Source: Lachnospiraceae bacterium (GTDB lineage Bacteria; Bacillota; Clostridia; Lachnospirales; Lachnospiraceae). Taken from it: a DNA stretch of 64,000 nt. Location: positions 1 to 64,000 of the forward strand of contig JAGBCB010000037.1 of assembly GCA_017938145.1 (NCBI GenBank), read 5' to 3'. This document shows, one piece after another, positions 44,120-51,746 of the stretch (position 1 is the stretch's first letter; every line of letters starts with the position of its first letter). The translations under genes and the position numbers were made by a program. Below the pieces are notes generated by a model. The model was not told where the DNA came from, searched no databases, and was given only the letters and a program-made list of their open reading frames with translations.

Positions 44120-44774
44120 ATTAGTAAAAACAAAGGATTTATATGCGTCCCAGCCGGAGTATCTGGTGGAGCTGTTTGAAAGCAGCGAGTACCCATGGGA
44201 GATGCTTCCAAAGCTGAAGGATTACATCAAGGCGTTAATCGAAAAGGGAATTCCGGGTTACACCAAGCTTTCCGACGACGTTCTTATTGGTGAAAATGTA
44301 AAGATTTACCCAACCGCTACCATCGAAGGTCCAACCATTATCGGTTCCAACACCGAGGTTCGCCCGGGTGCTTACATTCGCGGCAGCGTTATCACCGGTG
44401 AAGGCTGTGTCATGGGTAACTCTTCCGAGTTTAAGAACTGTATTTTACTGGATAAGGTGCAGGCTCCGCATTACAACTACATTGGCGACTCGATCTTAGG
44501 TTATAAGGCACATACCGGTGCCGGCACCATCTGTTCCAACTTAAAGTCCGACGGCAAGGCAGTAGTCATCCACGGTGAGGAAGACTACGAAACCGGTCTT
44601 AGAAAAATCGGCGGCATCCTGGCAGACGGCGCAGACGTAGGCTGTGGCTCCGTTATCAATCCGGGTACCGTAATCGGCAAGAACACTACAGTTTATCCTT
44701 TAACCTCTCTGCGTGGTGTATATCCGGCGGACTGCATCGTTAAGGATCAGAAGACTGTGGTTAAGAGAGTGTAA
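44112..44774 (+). CDS. Hexapeptide-repeat protein, GlmU C-terminal-like
   Basis: This 220-residue protein has a short helical N-terminus (about 1-45) and a left-handed beta helix of hexapeptide repeats (IGENVKIYPTATIEGPTIIG, then VRPGAYIRGSVITG). It resembles the acetyltransferase half of GlmU, without the uridylyltransferase half. The TTG 44112 start has GGAAGGAGGA seven bases upstream and overlaps the GlmM stop by eight bases, so translation is coupled. It may acetylate glucosamine-1-P or act as a nucleotide-sugar partner. Confidence 0.82.
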   Translation: MNKLVKTKDLYASQPEYLVELFESSEYPWEMLPKLKDYIKALIEKGIPGYTKLSDDVLIGENVKIYPTATIEGPTIIGSNTEVRPGAYIRGSVITGEGCVMGNSSEFKNCILLDKVQAPHYNYIGDSILGYKAHTGAGTICSNLKSDGKAVVIHGEEDYETGLRKIGGILADGADVGCGSVINPGTVIGKNTTVYPLTSLRGVYPADCIVKDQKTVVKRV

Positions 44775-44830
44775 GACTAGTATTTTGAGGCTTTCAAATT
44801 AAAATATATTAAATTGAGGAGATTAAGATT

Positions 44831-45541
44831 ATGAATTTCATTAAGGTAAACAATTATGACGAACTTAGCACAAAGGCAGCAGCTCTTATCTGCGCACAGG
44901 TAGTTATGAAGCCAAACTGCGTACTTGGTCTGGCTACCGGTTCTTCCCCACTTGGTACTTATGCAAAGATTGCAGAAAAGTGTGCTAACGGAGAAGTAGA
45001 CTTCTCCAAGGTTTCTTCCATCAACCTTGACGAGTATGTAGGTTTAGATGGTTCCAACGACCAGAGCTACCGTTACTTCATGAACACCAACCTGTTCGAA
45101 AAGATTAACATCGATGTAACTAAGACCAACGTTCCTAACGGCTGTGCAGCAGACCTTCAGAAGGAATGTGAAGCTTACGATGCACTGATTCAGCAGAGCG
45201 GCGGCATCGACCTTCAGTTACTTGGTATCGGCCTTGACGGTCACATCGGTTTCAACGAGCCTGATTCCTACTTTGAAAAGGCAACTCACGTAGTAGACCT
45301 TGACCCATCCACCATCGAAGCAAATGCACGTTTCTTCGCATCCGAAGCAGATGTTCCGAGAAAGGCTGTTACCATGGGTATGGGCGGCATTATGAGCGCA
45401 AAGAAGGTTCTTTTAATTGCCAACGGCAAGAACAAGAAGGACATCGTAGAAAAGGCATTCTTCGGACCAATCACACCGGCAGTTCCTGCTTCCATTCTGC
45501 AGCTTCATCCGGATTTAACTGTAATTTACAGTGAGAACTAA
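44831..45541 (+). CDS. nagB: Glucosamine-6-phosphate deaminase
   Basis: This 236-residue enzyme converts glucosamine-6-P to fructose-6-P and ammonia. Motifs are LATGSSPLGTY (phosphate loop), SINLDEYVGLDG with the catalytic Asp, and GIGLDGHIGFNEP with the catalytic His. The sequence matches NagB. GAGGAG precedes ATG 44831. It is the catabolic counterpart of the GlmM-type enzyme encoded two genes upstream, so opposing fluxes are encoded in one operon. Confidence 0.95.
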   Translation: MNFIKVNNYDELSTKAAALICAQVVMKPNCVLGLATGSSPLGTYAKIAEKCANGEVDFSKVSSINLDEYVGLDGSNDQSYRYFMNTNLFEKINIDVTKTNVPNGCAADLQKECEAYDALIQQSGGIDLQLLGIGLDGHIGFNEPDSYFEKATHVVDLDPSTIEANARFFASEADVPRKAVTMGMGGIMSAKKVLLIANGKNKKDIVEKAFFGPITPAVPASILQLHPDLTVIYSEN

Positions 45542-45548
45542 AAACTTA

Positions 45549-45619
45549 AGGCTTCGTTAGCGAAGGGTTTGGGCCGCAGCCCTGACGGATTTCATCCGCC
45601 GGGACCGCGGCCTTTTTTA
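45549..45619 (+). terminator. Terminator after nagB
   Basis: A small hairpin CTTCG-TTAG-CGAAG (45552-45565) is followed by a GC-rich stem GGCCGC...GCGGCC (45572-45612) with an inner GGAT/ATCC pair and a T run. Confidence 0.75.
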
Positions 45620-45763
45620 TGTACATTATCACCAAAAAGCATAGGGGTAAAACCTGGTAAAAGTGCCGAAAATAATCGTTAAAACAACTTTTTTCCTTAC
45701 ATAAATCGACATTTTAGTTTATAATACAGATGTGCGAATTATGACTATTTTGAGGTGATAAAA

Positions 45764-46246
45764 ATGTTTGAGAAAGGCGACTATGTGGTGTATTCCAATA
45801 ACGGAATCTGCCGGGTGGAAGATATCGTTACCATGAATATGCTGGATGAGAAGAAAGAGTATTATACTTTGATTCCAATCAATGAGCCGACAGCAAAAAT
45901 ATATTTGCCCCTGGATCATCAGGGGCGGCGTGTCCGTCTGGCAATGAATGAAGAACAGGCCCGGGAATTATGTGCAGGAATCGAAGGAATTGAGGAAATT
46001 TCTGTTGCTAATGAAAAAGAGCGGGAACGGATATATAAAGAGGCGATAGCAAGTAATGACCCTTATATTTTGGCAGGCGTTTTAAAAACTATTTCCGGAC
46101 GGAAAAAAGCAAGAGAACTGCAGGGAAAAAAGAGTACCTCCATTGATGACAGATATTTAAAGGTTGTAGAGAATCAGCTGTATGGGGAATTGATGCACGC
46201 GTTAAAAGTGGATAAAGAGGAATTGGAACATATTATCAAAGATTAA
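45764..46246 (+). CDS. CarD/CdnL-family transcription factor
   Basis: This 160-residue protein has an N-terminal RNA-polymerase interacting Tudor-like domain (FEKGDYVVYSNNGICRVEDI, about 2-60) and a helical C-terminal DNA-binding part, typical of CarD/CdnL regulators that stabilise open promoter complexes. A GAGGTG site lies ten bases before ATG 45764. The putative promoter TTACAT-17-TATAAT (45697-45725) lies upstream. It stands alone after the amino-sugar operon. Confidence 0.88.
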   Translation: MFEKGDYVVYSNNGICRVEDIVTMNMLDEKKEYYTLIPINEPTAKIYLPLDHQGRRVRLAMNEEQARELCAGIEGIEEISVANEKERERIYKEAIASNDPYILAGVLKTISGRKKARELQGKKSTSIDDRYLKVVENQLYGELMHALKVDKEELEHIIKD

Positions 46247-46274
46247 GGGCTTGCCGTTTGGCAGGTCCTTTTTA
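46245..46274 (+). terminator. Terminator after the CarD gene
   Basis: AAGG-G-CTTGCC pairs with GGCAGG-T-CCTT around GTTT, followed by TTT. Confidence 0.75.
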
Positions 46275-46355
46275 CATAAGAGAGACTTGTCAAATGGTGT
46301 GGAAATACCATGCGGTATGTGGTATTATGGGTATGAAGAAAGAAGGGAAATAGAA

Positions 46356-46910
46356 ATGAGTAAATTACTACTGATTATGGGCGACTTGGCGACAGGAAAA
46401 TCCACCTTTGCGAATATGCTTTCTCAAAGATATAGTGTTAGTATGTTTGGTAAAGATACCATAAAAGAAGTGCTTGGTGATACCATCGGTTTTACAAACA
46501 GAGAAGAAAACTTGAAGCTTTCCAAGGCAACCATGGAGCTTATGATGTTTTTGTTTGCGGAATTTGCAAAGCTGAATAAACCTTTGATTTTAGAGTCAAA
46601 TTTTCATACAGGAGAATTAGAGCGCCTGCATAAGATAGCAGAAGAGTATGATTATGATGTTTTGACGTTAGTGCTTCGCGGTGATGTGGACATTTTGCAT
46701 CAGCGTTATCTTAATCGAATGAATAATGAGAACAGGCATCCGGTGCATTTGAGTACTACACTGGATGTGTATGAAGATTTCAGAGTATATTTGGAGCATG
46801 GTAGAAAAGAAGAAATTCTAGGTAACCGGATAGAAGTAAATGAGGATGATTTTTCGTATCAGACAGATGATGTGTTGTTAACGCAGATAGACGAATTTAT
46901 GGGAAAATAG
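46356..46910 (+). CDS. AAA-type P-loop kinase-like protein
   Basis: This 184-residue P-loop protein has Walker A GDLATGKST (9-17), a conserved ESNFHTGE motif and LVLRGDVDILHQRYLNR, the pattern of predicted kinases resembling zeta-toxin or chloramphenicol phosphotransferase-like proteins. It probably phosphorylates a small molecule; the target is unknown. ATG 46356 follows GAAGGGAA. It is the first gene of a string of small enzyme genes on the same strand. Confidence 0.75.
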   Translation: MSKLLLIMGDLATGKSTFANMLSQRYSVSMFGKDTIKEVLGDTIGFTNREENLKLSKATMELMMFLFAEFAKLNKPLILESNFHTGELERLHKIAEEYDYDVLTLVLRGDVDILHQRYLNRMNNENRHPVHLSTTLDVYEDFRVYLEHGRKEEILGNRIEVNEDDFSYQTDDVLLTQIDEFMGK

Positions 46911-46921
46911 GAGAGCGGAAA

Positions 46922-47386
46922 ATGGAAAATACACCAAATTATATACAGTGGCTTCGTAGTAAAGTCGGACATGAAAAAGTCATTCTTGTATTTGCTGGAG
47001 GGTGTATCCGTAATGACAAGGGAGAAATTTTGTTGCAAAGAAGAGCAGATAGTGGAAAGTGGGGATTCCCAGGTGGAGCGATTGAACTGGGAGAAACTCC
47101 GCAAATGGCCGCAATTCGGGAAGTGAAGGAAGAAACGGGTTTAGATGTTGTAGCAGGTGAATTGATAGGTGCTTACACAGAATGCAATATGAAATACCCA
47201 AATGGAGATGAGGCCCAAAGCATTTGTATGGCGTATGAGCTTTCTATAACAGGAGGCGAATTGTATTGTGATGAAAATGAAACCATAGAGTTAAAGTTTT
47301 TTTCCATAGACAGTACTCCAGAGTTGTTTTGCAGGCAACATCAGGAACTTTGGGATGATATCCAAAAGAAATTCAAAAAAAGATAA
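46922..47386 (+). CDS. NUDIX hydrolase
   Basis: This 154-residue NUDIX protein has a complete NUDIX box at 52-74 (G-x5-E-x7-REV-x-EE-x-G-L). The front part (VGHEKVILVFAGGCIRND) resembles ADP-ribose pyrophosphatase-like or generic NUDIX members. The substrate is unknown. It starts 11 bases after the P-loop gene, so the two may be co-transcribed. This is the second NUDIX gene in the window, unrelated in sequence detail to that at 8633. Confidence 0.9.
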   Translation: MENTPNYIQWLRSKVGHEKVILVFAGGCIRNDKGEILLQRRADSGKWGFPGGAIELGETPQMAAIREVKEETGLDVVAGELIGAYTECNMKYPNGDEAQSICMAYELSITGGELYCDENETIELKFFSIDSTPELFCRQHQELWDDIQKKFKKR

Positions 47387-47406
47387 GAAAACAGAAGGAG
47401 TATAGT

Positions 47407-47940
47407 ATGCTAACACTACGCGACATGCACCCATCTGACATCGAAGATTATGTCAGATGGTTTACAACAGAAACAGAGTGGGGTAATTGGGATTCTCCGT
47501 GGGAAGGCCACTTCGAGGGCACTGAGGAAGAAGAACGCAAGGGCTGGACGGAATATTATGATTCTGTAAAGAATCTGCCGGATGAGGTTGTGCGTTGGAA
47601 GTTTGAGACTGATTGCGATGGAAAACATATCGGTTGGATATGTGCCTATACGGATTTGGGATACTTGGATAATCCGGAAGAAATTTGGGCGCTTGGACTT
47701 GATTTACCTTGCATAGAGGGAAGAAAACAGGGTAATGGAACAAAGGCACTGCAAATGTACATAGATTATTTGAAGGAGCATGGACAAAAATCCTTTTATA
47801 CACAGACATGGTCCGGAAATTTGCCGATGATAAGAGTGGCTGAAAAGTTAGGATTTAAGGAAGTGTGCCGTAAGAAGGATTATCGGGAAGTAAGAGGTAA
47901 TTTATATGACGCAATTACCTGGAGATTGGATTTAGAATAG
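47407..47940 (+). CDS. GNAT acetyltransferase
   Basis: This 177-residue GNAT-family protein opens LTLRDMHPSDIEDYVRWFT and has the acetyl-CoA region with GRKQGNGTKALQMYIDYLKEHG and a later NLPMIRVAEKLGFKEV. The acceptor is unknown. AGAAGGAG precedes ATG 47407. It lies between a NUDIX gene and a second, different GNAT gene. Confidence 0.82.
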   Translation: MLTLRDMHPSDIEDYVRWFTTETEWGNWDSPWEGHFEGTEEEERKGWTEYYDSVKNLPDEVVRWKFETDCDGKHIGWICAYTDLGYLDNPEEIWALGLDLPCIEGRKQGNGTKALQMYIDYLKEHGQKSFYTQTWSGNLPMIRVAEKLGFKEVCRKKDYREVRGNLYDAITWRLDLE

Positions 47941-47964
47941 ATTTAATGTTGGGAGAAGGAGAAA

Positions 47965-48480
47965 ATGAAGATACCAACCATTGAAACCTCGCGACTTTTA
48001 CTGCGAGGTTTTACAAAAGAGGATGCTTTATGGGCATATAGTATCTGGAACAATCCTGAAATGGGACAGTATTTACCGGATGAAGCAAAAGAAGAAATCG
48101 ATGAGGAATATCTGAAAATGTTAGAAGGATTGGGCGAGGATGAAGAATGCTGTTATTTGATTCCTGTGTTCAAGGATTCCTTGGAACGGGTAGGAACCTG
48201 CAGCTTCATGATAAGTGATGATAAAAAGATATATGATATTGCTTACTGTGTACATAAAAAATTCTGGTGCCGGGGTTATGCAACGGAAATTGCCGGAGGA
48301 CTCATTGATTATGCCCGTAGTCAGGGCGCAGAGAAAGTGACTATTTTTGTGGGACAGGAAAATATTGCTTCTAATCGCGTGGCACAGAAATGCGGAGGAA
48401 AAATAGTCAGTGAAAGTACGTATAAAAAAAGAGGAACAGACATTGTTATGAGAGATTACAAGTATGAAATAGTATTGTGA
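47965..48480 (+). CDS. GNAT acetyltransferase, RimJ/RimL-like
   Basis: This 171-residue GNAT protein starts IETSRLLLRGFTKEDALWAY and has RGYATEIAGGLIDYARSQG and NIASNRVAQKCGG, the pattern of ribosomal-protein or small-molecule N-acetyltransferases of the RimJ/RimL type. GGGAGAAGGAG precedes ATG 47965. The gene is followed by the 325-base RNA-rich gap. Confidence 0.85.
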   Translation: MKIPTIETSRLLLRGFTKEDALWAYSIWNNPEMGQYLPDEAKEEIDEEYLKMLEGLGEDEECCYLIPVFKDSLERVGTCSFMISDDKKIYDIAYCVHKKFWCRGYATEIAGGLIDYARSQGAEKVTIFVGQENIASNRVAQKCGGKIVSESTYKKRGTDIVMRDYKYEIVL

Positions 48481-48495
48481 TTTGGATTTATTAAT

Positions 48496-48528
48496 TTTAG
48501 TTGCATTTTCAACTAAATCGGTTATAAT
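48496..48528 (+). promoter_or_regulatory. Promoter with operator-like dyad
   Basis: TTGCAT (48501-48506), a 16-base spacer and TATAAT (48523-48528). A perfect inverted repeat TTTAGTTG-CATTTT-CAACTAAA (48496-48517) covers the -35 and much of the spacer, as expected for a repressor site. It would drive the structured RNA and the gene downstream. Confidence 0.6.
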
Positions 48529-48534
48529 ATAAGT

Positions 48535-48785
48535 AGAACAGTAATGTTTCTCGATGGAAGAGCATCGTAAAAAGTTGTACTGCAGATGGAGCAGGGTAAT
48601 TTTCCATCTCAAAAGGTATCTTAACTGGGTACCGAGCCGGCAACAGGAGAAGTTGCAGTCCACGTGGGGGACTTAATGATTTCCACGTCGTTATGGGTAT
48701 CTTAACTGGCTACCAAGGCTGACAACCAGCATAAAACTCTTCTAATAAGCATTAATCTGCGGAGTGTGTAAATCACACTCCTATT
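48535..48785 (+). ncRNA. Structured leader or small RNA with an 81-nt repeat
   Basis: This non-coding stretch has a series of local stems: CGATG/CATCG (about 48552-48567), GATGGA/TCCATC (about 48585-48608), GGTA/TACC (48615-48633), GCAAC/GTTGC (48640-48656), ACGTGG/CCACGT (48662-48688), GGTA/TACC again (48696-48714), GCTG/CAGC (about 48718-48730) and GGAGTGTG/CACACTCC (48760-48780). The 14-base block GGTATCTTAACTGG and its flanks occur twice, 81 bases apart (48615 and 48696). It matches no riboswitch known to me. It may be an attenuating leader or an RNA partner of the nuclease-fold gene after it. Confidence 0.5.
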
Positions 48786-48805
48786 TACATCATTGGGGGA
48801 TATGA

Positions 48806-49429
48806 ATGGCAACAAAAACTGAAAAGAAGGAGGCACTCAGAAAAGAGATTATCGATTCTGCAAGAGTGTATAGCAGTAAATTAGCAGGTAAGCATTTTTT
48901 ATATGTTTATGGCGAAGAATATTTCGAGGTTTCATTCCCGGCAGACTGTTTTTTACATTTAACCGGTGTAGAAACCAAACTTTCTGCAAAAGATTTCTAT
49001 AAGATATCTAAAAAAGGAAATTTATCAAATTCACAGTTTTATTTTTCAAGTAGATACCCATTTGCAAACGCTAAAAAGAAATTACCGTGTCTCAAAAGAT
49101 TGCCTGAATTAACGAATGGATTGGTTTGTGTATTAAAAGACATGCAGACAATTAAAATTACATATAAACTGAGCGTAACTAACTTGGAGTTTACTCTTGG
49201 GTTAACCGAAAACATGGACAAGAATGGTAAGAAGGTTAATAACTTGTTTTTACCAATGTCACTAAGAGTGGAAGATTCTTCTGTCGAAAAGAGTGCAGAT
49301 GGTGAAATCATAGATTTTATTTTTTCAAAGGATGCCAGTGTTGCAAAATATGATACCTTGTTGGTGAAGGATGAAAGAAAGACTATTCCGAAAAATGTGC
49401 AAGCTTTACTTAATGATAATTTCTTTTAA
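48806..49429 (+). CDS. PBECR4-like nuclease-fold protein
   Basis: This 207-residue soluble protein has EYFEVSFPADCFLHLTGVET (40-59) followed by KLSAKDFYKISKKGNLS, then two beta-rich segments ending FIFSKDASVAKYDTLLVKD. This resembles the PBECR4 domain (phage-Barnase-EndoU-colicin-RelE group), predicted RNases found in mobile elements. Function is not proven for the family. The gene is AT-rich compared with its neighbours. ATG 48806 has GGGGGA five bases upstream. The structured RNA in front makes a toxin-like or RNA-regulated role possible. Confidence 0.62.
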   Translation: MATKTEKKEALRKEIIDSARVYSSKLAGKHFLYVYGEEYFEVSFPADCFLHLTGVETKLSAKDFYKISKKGNLSNSQFYFSSRYPFANAKKKLPCLKRLPELTNGLVCVLKDMQTIKITYKLSVTNLEFTLGLTENMDKNGKKVNNLFLPMSLRVEDSSVEKSADGEIIDFIFSKDASVAKYDTLLVKDERKTIPKNVQALLNDNFF

Positions 49430-49453
49430 TAATATTACGCAGGAGGTAACCCA

Positions 49454-50209
49454 ATGAAACCATACTCCATCCAAAACAAAAAAGCATGGGAATACAGCAC
49501 CTACGACTTCTGGATTAGCCAAAACGGCACTCCGCAGGAATTGGCGGAAAAGATTTTAGAAAACCCTAAGGTGCATCTAAGAAAATACGCTCAATATTTT
49601 GATTCTTTTGAAGGCGTTAAGGTTGCAAACATCTGCGGTTCCTGCGGCAAGAAGTCGATTCCGCTGGCCTTACTTGGGGCAGAAGTAACGGTGTTTGATA
49701 TCTCCGAGGACAACAAAAGATATGCAACAGAGGTGGCAGAGGCCGCTGGAGCAACCATCCGGTATGAGGTCGGTGACGTTTTGGAAATCGATAAAGATAA
49801 ATTCTACGGACGGTTTGACGTAGTTTTCATGGAAGGCGGAATTTTACACTATTTCCATAACATCGATGAGTTTATGCAAATTATGTACGGTTTGCTTAAA
49901 AAGAACGGAAAGCTGATTTGCAGTGACTTCCATCCGTTTCAAAAAATATCGGATATTTTAAACTTTCAGCAGCCTTCCATGGACTATTTCTCTACGGAAG
50001 TGTTTGAGGGAGAAATGGCTCATGCCAGATTTTATGAAGATGAAATCAGGAAACAGATGCCAAAGTGTAGCTACAGAAAGTACACCATCAGCGAAATCAT
50101 CAATGGAATCATCAGAAGCGGTTTTGCGTTGGAACAGTTTGATGAACATCCGGCCTGGGAGAATAAGACCGTTCCGGGAGAGTTTACCGCGATAGCATAT
50201 AAACGTTAG
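49454..50209 (+). CDS. Class I SAM-dependent methyltransferase
   Basis: This 251-residue methyltransferase has motif I VKVANICGSCGKKSIPLALLG (about 55-75), an acidic residue in VTVFDIS, and VFMEGGILHYFHNIDE in motif IV. The acceptor is unknown. AGGAGG precedes ATG 49454. It lies 24 bases after the PBECR4-like gene and before a second methyltransferase. Confidence 0.85.
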   Translation: MKPYSIQNKKAWEYSTYDFWISQNGTPQELAEKILENPKVHLRKYAQYFDSFEGVKVANICGSCGKKSIPLALLGAEVTVFDISEDNKRYATEVAEAAGATIRYEVGDVLEIDKDKFYGRFDVVFMEGGILHYFHNIDEFMQIMYGLLKKNGKLICSDFHPFQKISDILNFQQPSMDYFSTEVFEGEMAHARFYEDEIRKQMPKCSYRKYTISEIINGIIRSGFALEQFDEHPAWENKTVPGEFTAIAYKR

Positions 50210-50251
50210 CAGGTACACAACGAAGATAAACAAGGAGTCAGCAAGAAACTT

Positions 50252-50839
50252 ATGGAGCAGCAATGGGACAAGCTTTTAAAAATTAAAACTTCCGGGCGGG
50301 ATGATACCAAATCGGACTGCTTCCGGTATCCTTATGAACCGACGCCTTATGCAGTGCTGGAACGTCTGGCAAACAGCGGTTTCATCCGCAAACAGGATGT
50401 GGTGCTGGATTACGGTTGCGGAAAGGGCCGGGTAGACTTCTTTTTGGCGTATCAGACCAGAGCGCAATGCGTTGGTGTGGAGTACGATGAACGCATTATT
50501 GCAGTTGCCAGGGAGAACCAAAACACAGCAGTATCAGCAGAAAGGGTAGAAATATTGCTTGGCAATGCGGAAACCTTTCCGGTGCCGCAAAATGTAAACA
50601 GGATTTTCTTTTTCAATCCGTTTTCCGTGGAAATACTGCAGAAGGCAATGGCAAGAATTTTAGAGTCCTATTATGAAACTTCAAGGGAAATGCTTTTGTT
50701 TTTCTATTTCCCGTCTCCGGAATATATTTCTTACTTGATGACAGTAGATGAACTGAGTTTTTATGATGAGATTGACTGCAGTGATTTGTTTGAAGAAAAC
50801 AAAGACAGGGAGAAGATTGGGATTTTTCAGTTGGGATAA
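50252..50839 (+). CDS. Class I SAM-dependent methyltransferase, small
   Basis: This 195-residue methyltransferase has motif I VVLDYGCGKGRVDFFLAY (about 50-67) and GVEYDERIIAVARENQ as motif II; NRIFFFNPFSVEIL is the likely catalytic loop. It belongs to the group of short, poorly characterised methyltransferases. AAGGAG lies 15 bases before ATG 50252, longer than usual, so the start is less certain. A bidirectional terminator follows. Confidence 0.82.
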   Translation: MEQQWDKLLKIKTSGRDDTKSDCFRYPYEPTPYAVLERLANSGFIRKQDVVLDYGCGKGRVDFFLAYQTRAQCVGVEYDERIIAVARENQNTAVSAERVEILLGNAETFPVPQNVNRIFFFNPFSVEILQKAMARILESYYETSREMLLFFYFPSPEYISYLMTVDELSFYDEIDCSDLFEENKDREKIGIFQLG

Positions 50840-50845
50840 AAGATT

Positions 50846-50880
50846 AGGCCGCTACCCGGTGAATGGGCAGCGGCCTTTTG
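50846..50880. terminator. Bidirectional terminator
   Basis: AGGCCGCTACCC pairs with GGG-C-AGCGGCCT around GGTGAAT, followed by TTTT. It lies between the methyltransferase and the convergent LUD gene. Confidence 0.8.
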
Positions 50881-50886
50881 AATATT

Positions 50887-51525
50887 CTAGTATCCCAATG
50901 TTTCTCCCACCAGAATCACCTTGATTCTGCCTGCAATGCGGGACTTTCTTGTAATAACGGTTTCACAGCAGATGCAGGAATCGTCTAAACAGTCCACGCA
51001 GCGGCCGAACTTGGCGCATGGGGTGTTGAGCCCAAGGCGGATGCAGTTTGGCGGTGCGGCTTGGTTGCGTACGCGGTCCATGGCAGCATCCAGGGTTGGG
51101 GCAACCTTGTTCATGCCGGCAACAATAACTACGTTTTTTGGTCCGTGGATAAGACTTGCCACACGGTTGCCCAGACCGTCCACGTTTACCAACTGACCGT
51201 CTAAGGTGATGGCGTTGGAACTCATGAAATAGTAGTCGCAATGGGAAACTTCTGCGTAAATAGCATCCCGTTCTTCCTGCGTTTTTGCGGTGGCACGGTC
51301 AAATACGGTATAATCGGAATTCTTTAATTCTTCAATCAGACCGATTTCCTCCAGAGTCATGGAGCCGCCCCAGGAAACAGAGCATCCCGGTGTTAAAAAG
51401 CGCTTTGCGGTAAGCAGGGCTTCTTCCTTGGTTTCGCAGTAGTAGCCTTCGATTCCCCGGAGGTTGAATTTATCGATAAGGGAATCTGCCAGATTTTCAT
51501 AGTATTGCTGTTTTGGTGTGGACAT
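50887..51525 (-). CDS. LUD-domain protein (LutC/YkgG-like)
   Basis: This 212-residue LUD-domain protein has the family's opening YYENLADSLIDKFNLRGIEGYYC, the central PGCSVSWGGSMTLEEIGL and the tail CLDDSCICCETVITRK with a conserved Cys cluster. LUD proteins include the LutC subunit of lactate oxidation, but this stand-alone form has no LutA/LutB neighbour and its role is unknown. The start at 51525 is chosen from family alignment; the ribosome site is weak. Confidence 0.82.
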   Translation of the reverse strand: MSTPKQQYYENLADSLIDKFNLRGIEGYYCETKEEALLTAKRFLTPGCSVSWGGSMTLEEIGLIEELKNSDYTVFDRATAKTQEERDAIYAEVSHCDYYFMSSNAITLDGQLVNVDGLGNRVASLIHGPKNVVIVAGMNKVAPTLDAAMDRVRNQAAPPNCIRLGLNTPCAKFGRCVDCLDDSCICCETVITRKSRIAGRIKVILVGETLGY

Positions 51526-51746
51526 GGGGTTACCTGCCTTTCTCATAATGTGAAGGACGGAACATGAAAGCACGTCCTATAATATCTGATTTATGTCTTT
51601 ATTTTACTACATTTACCTAATGCTTTCAAGGTTTTTAGCCGAAAGATATAGTAAGGGATATTATGCCCATAAGCAGAAAATCCTACTGGAAATATGTTTG
51701 TAAATATATTATACTAAAAAGTAGAGTACATAAAAGGGGTGGACCC

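Noticed and set aside
45697-45725. PyrR or other attenuator in the CarD leader
   Set aside because: Only a simple promoter and a short leader; no alternative stems seen.
48121-48663. 180-codon minus-strand frame across the RNA region
   Set aside because: Overlaps a real GNAT gene and the structured RNA. Composition is typical of an antisense shadow.
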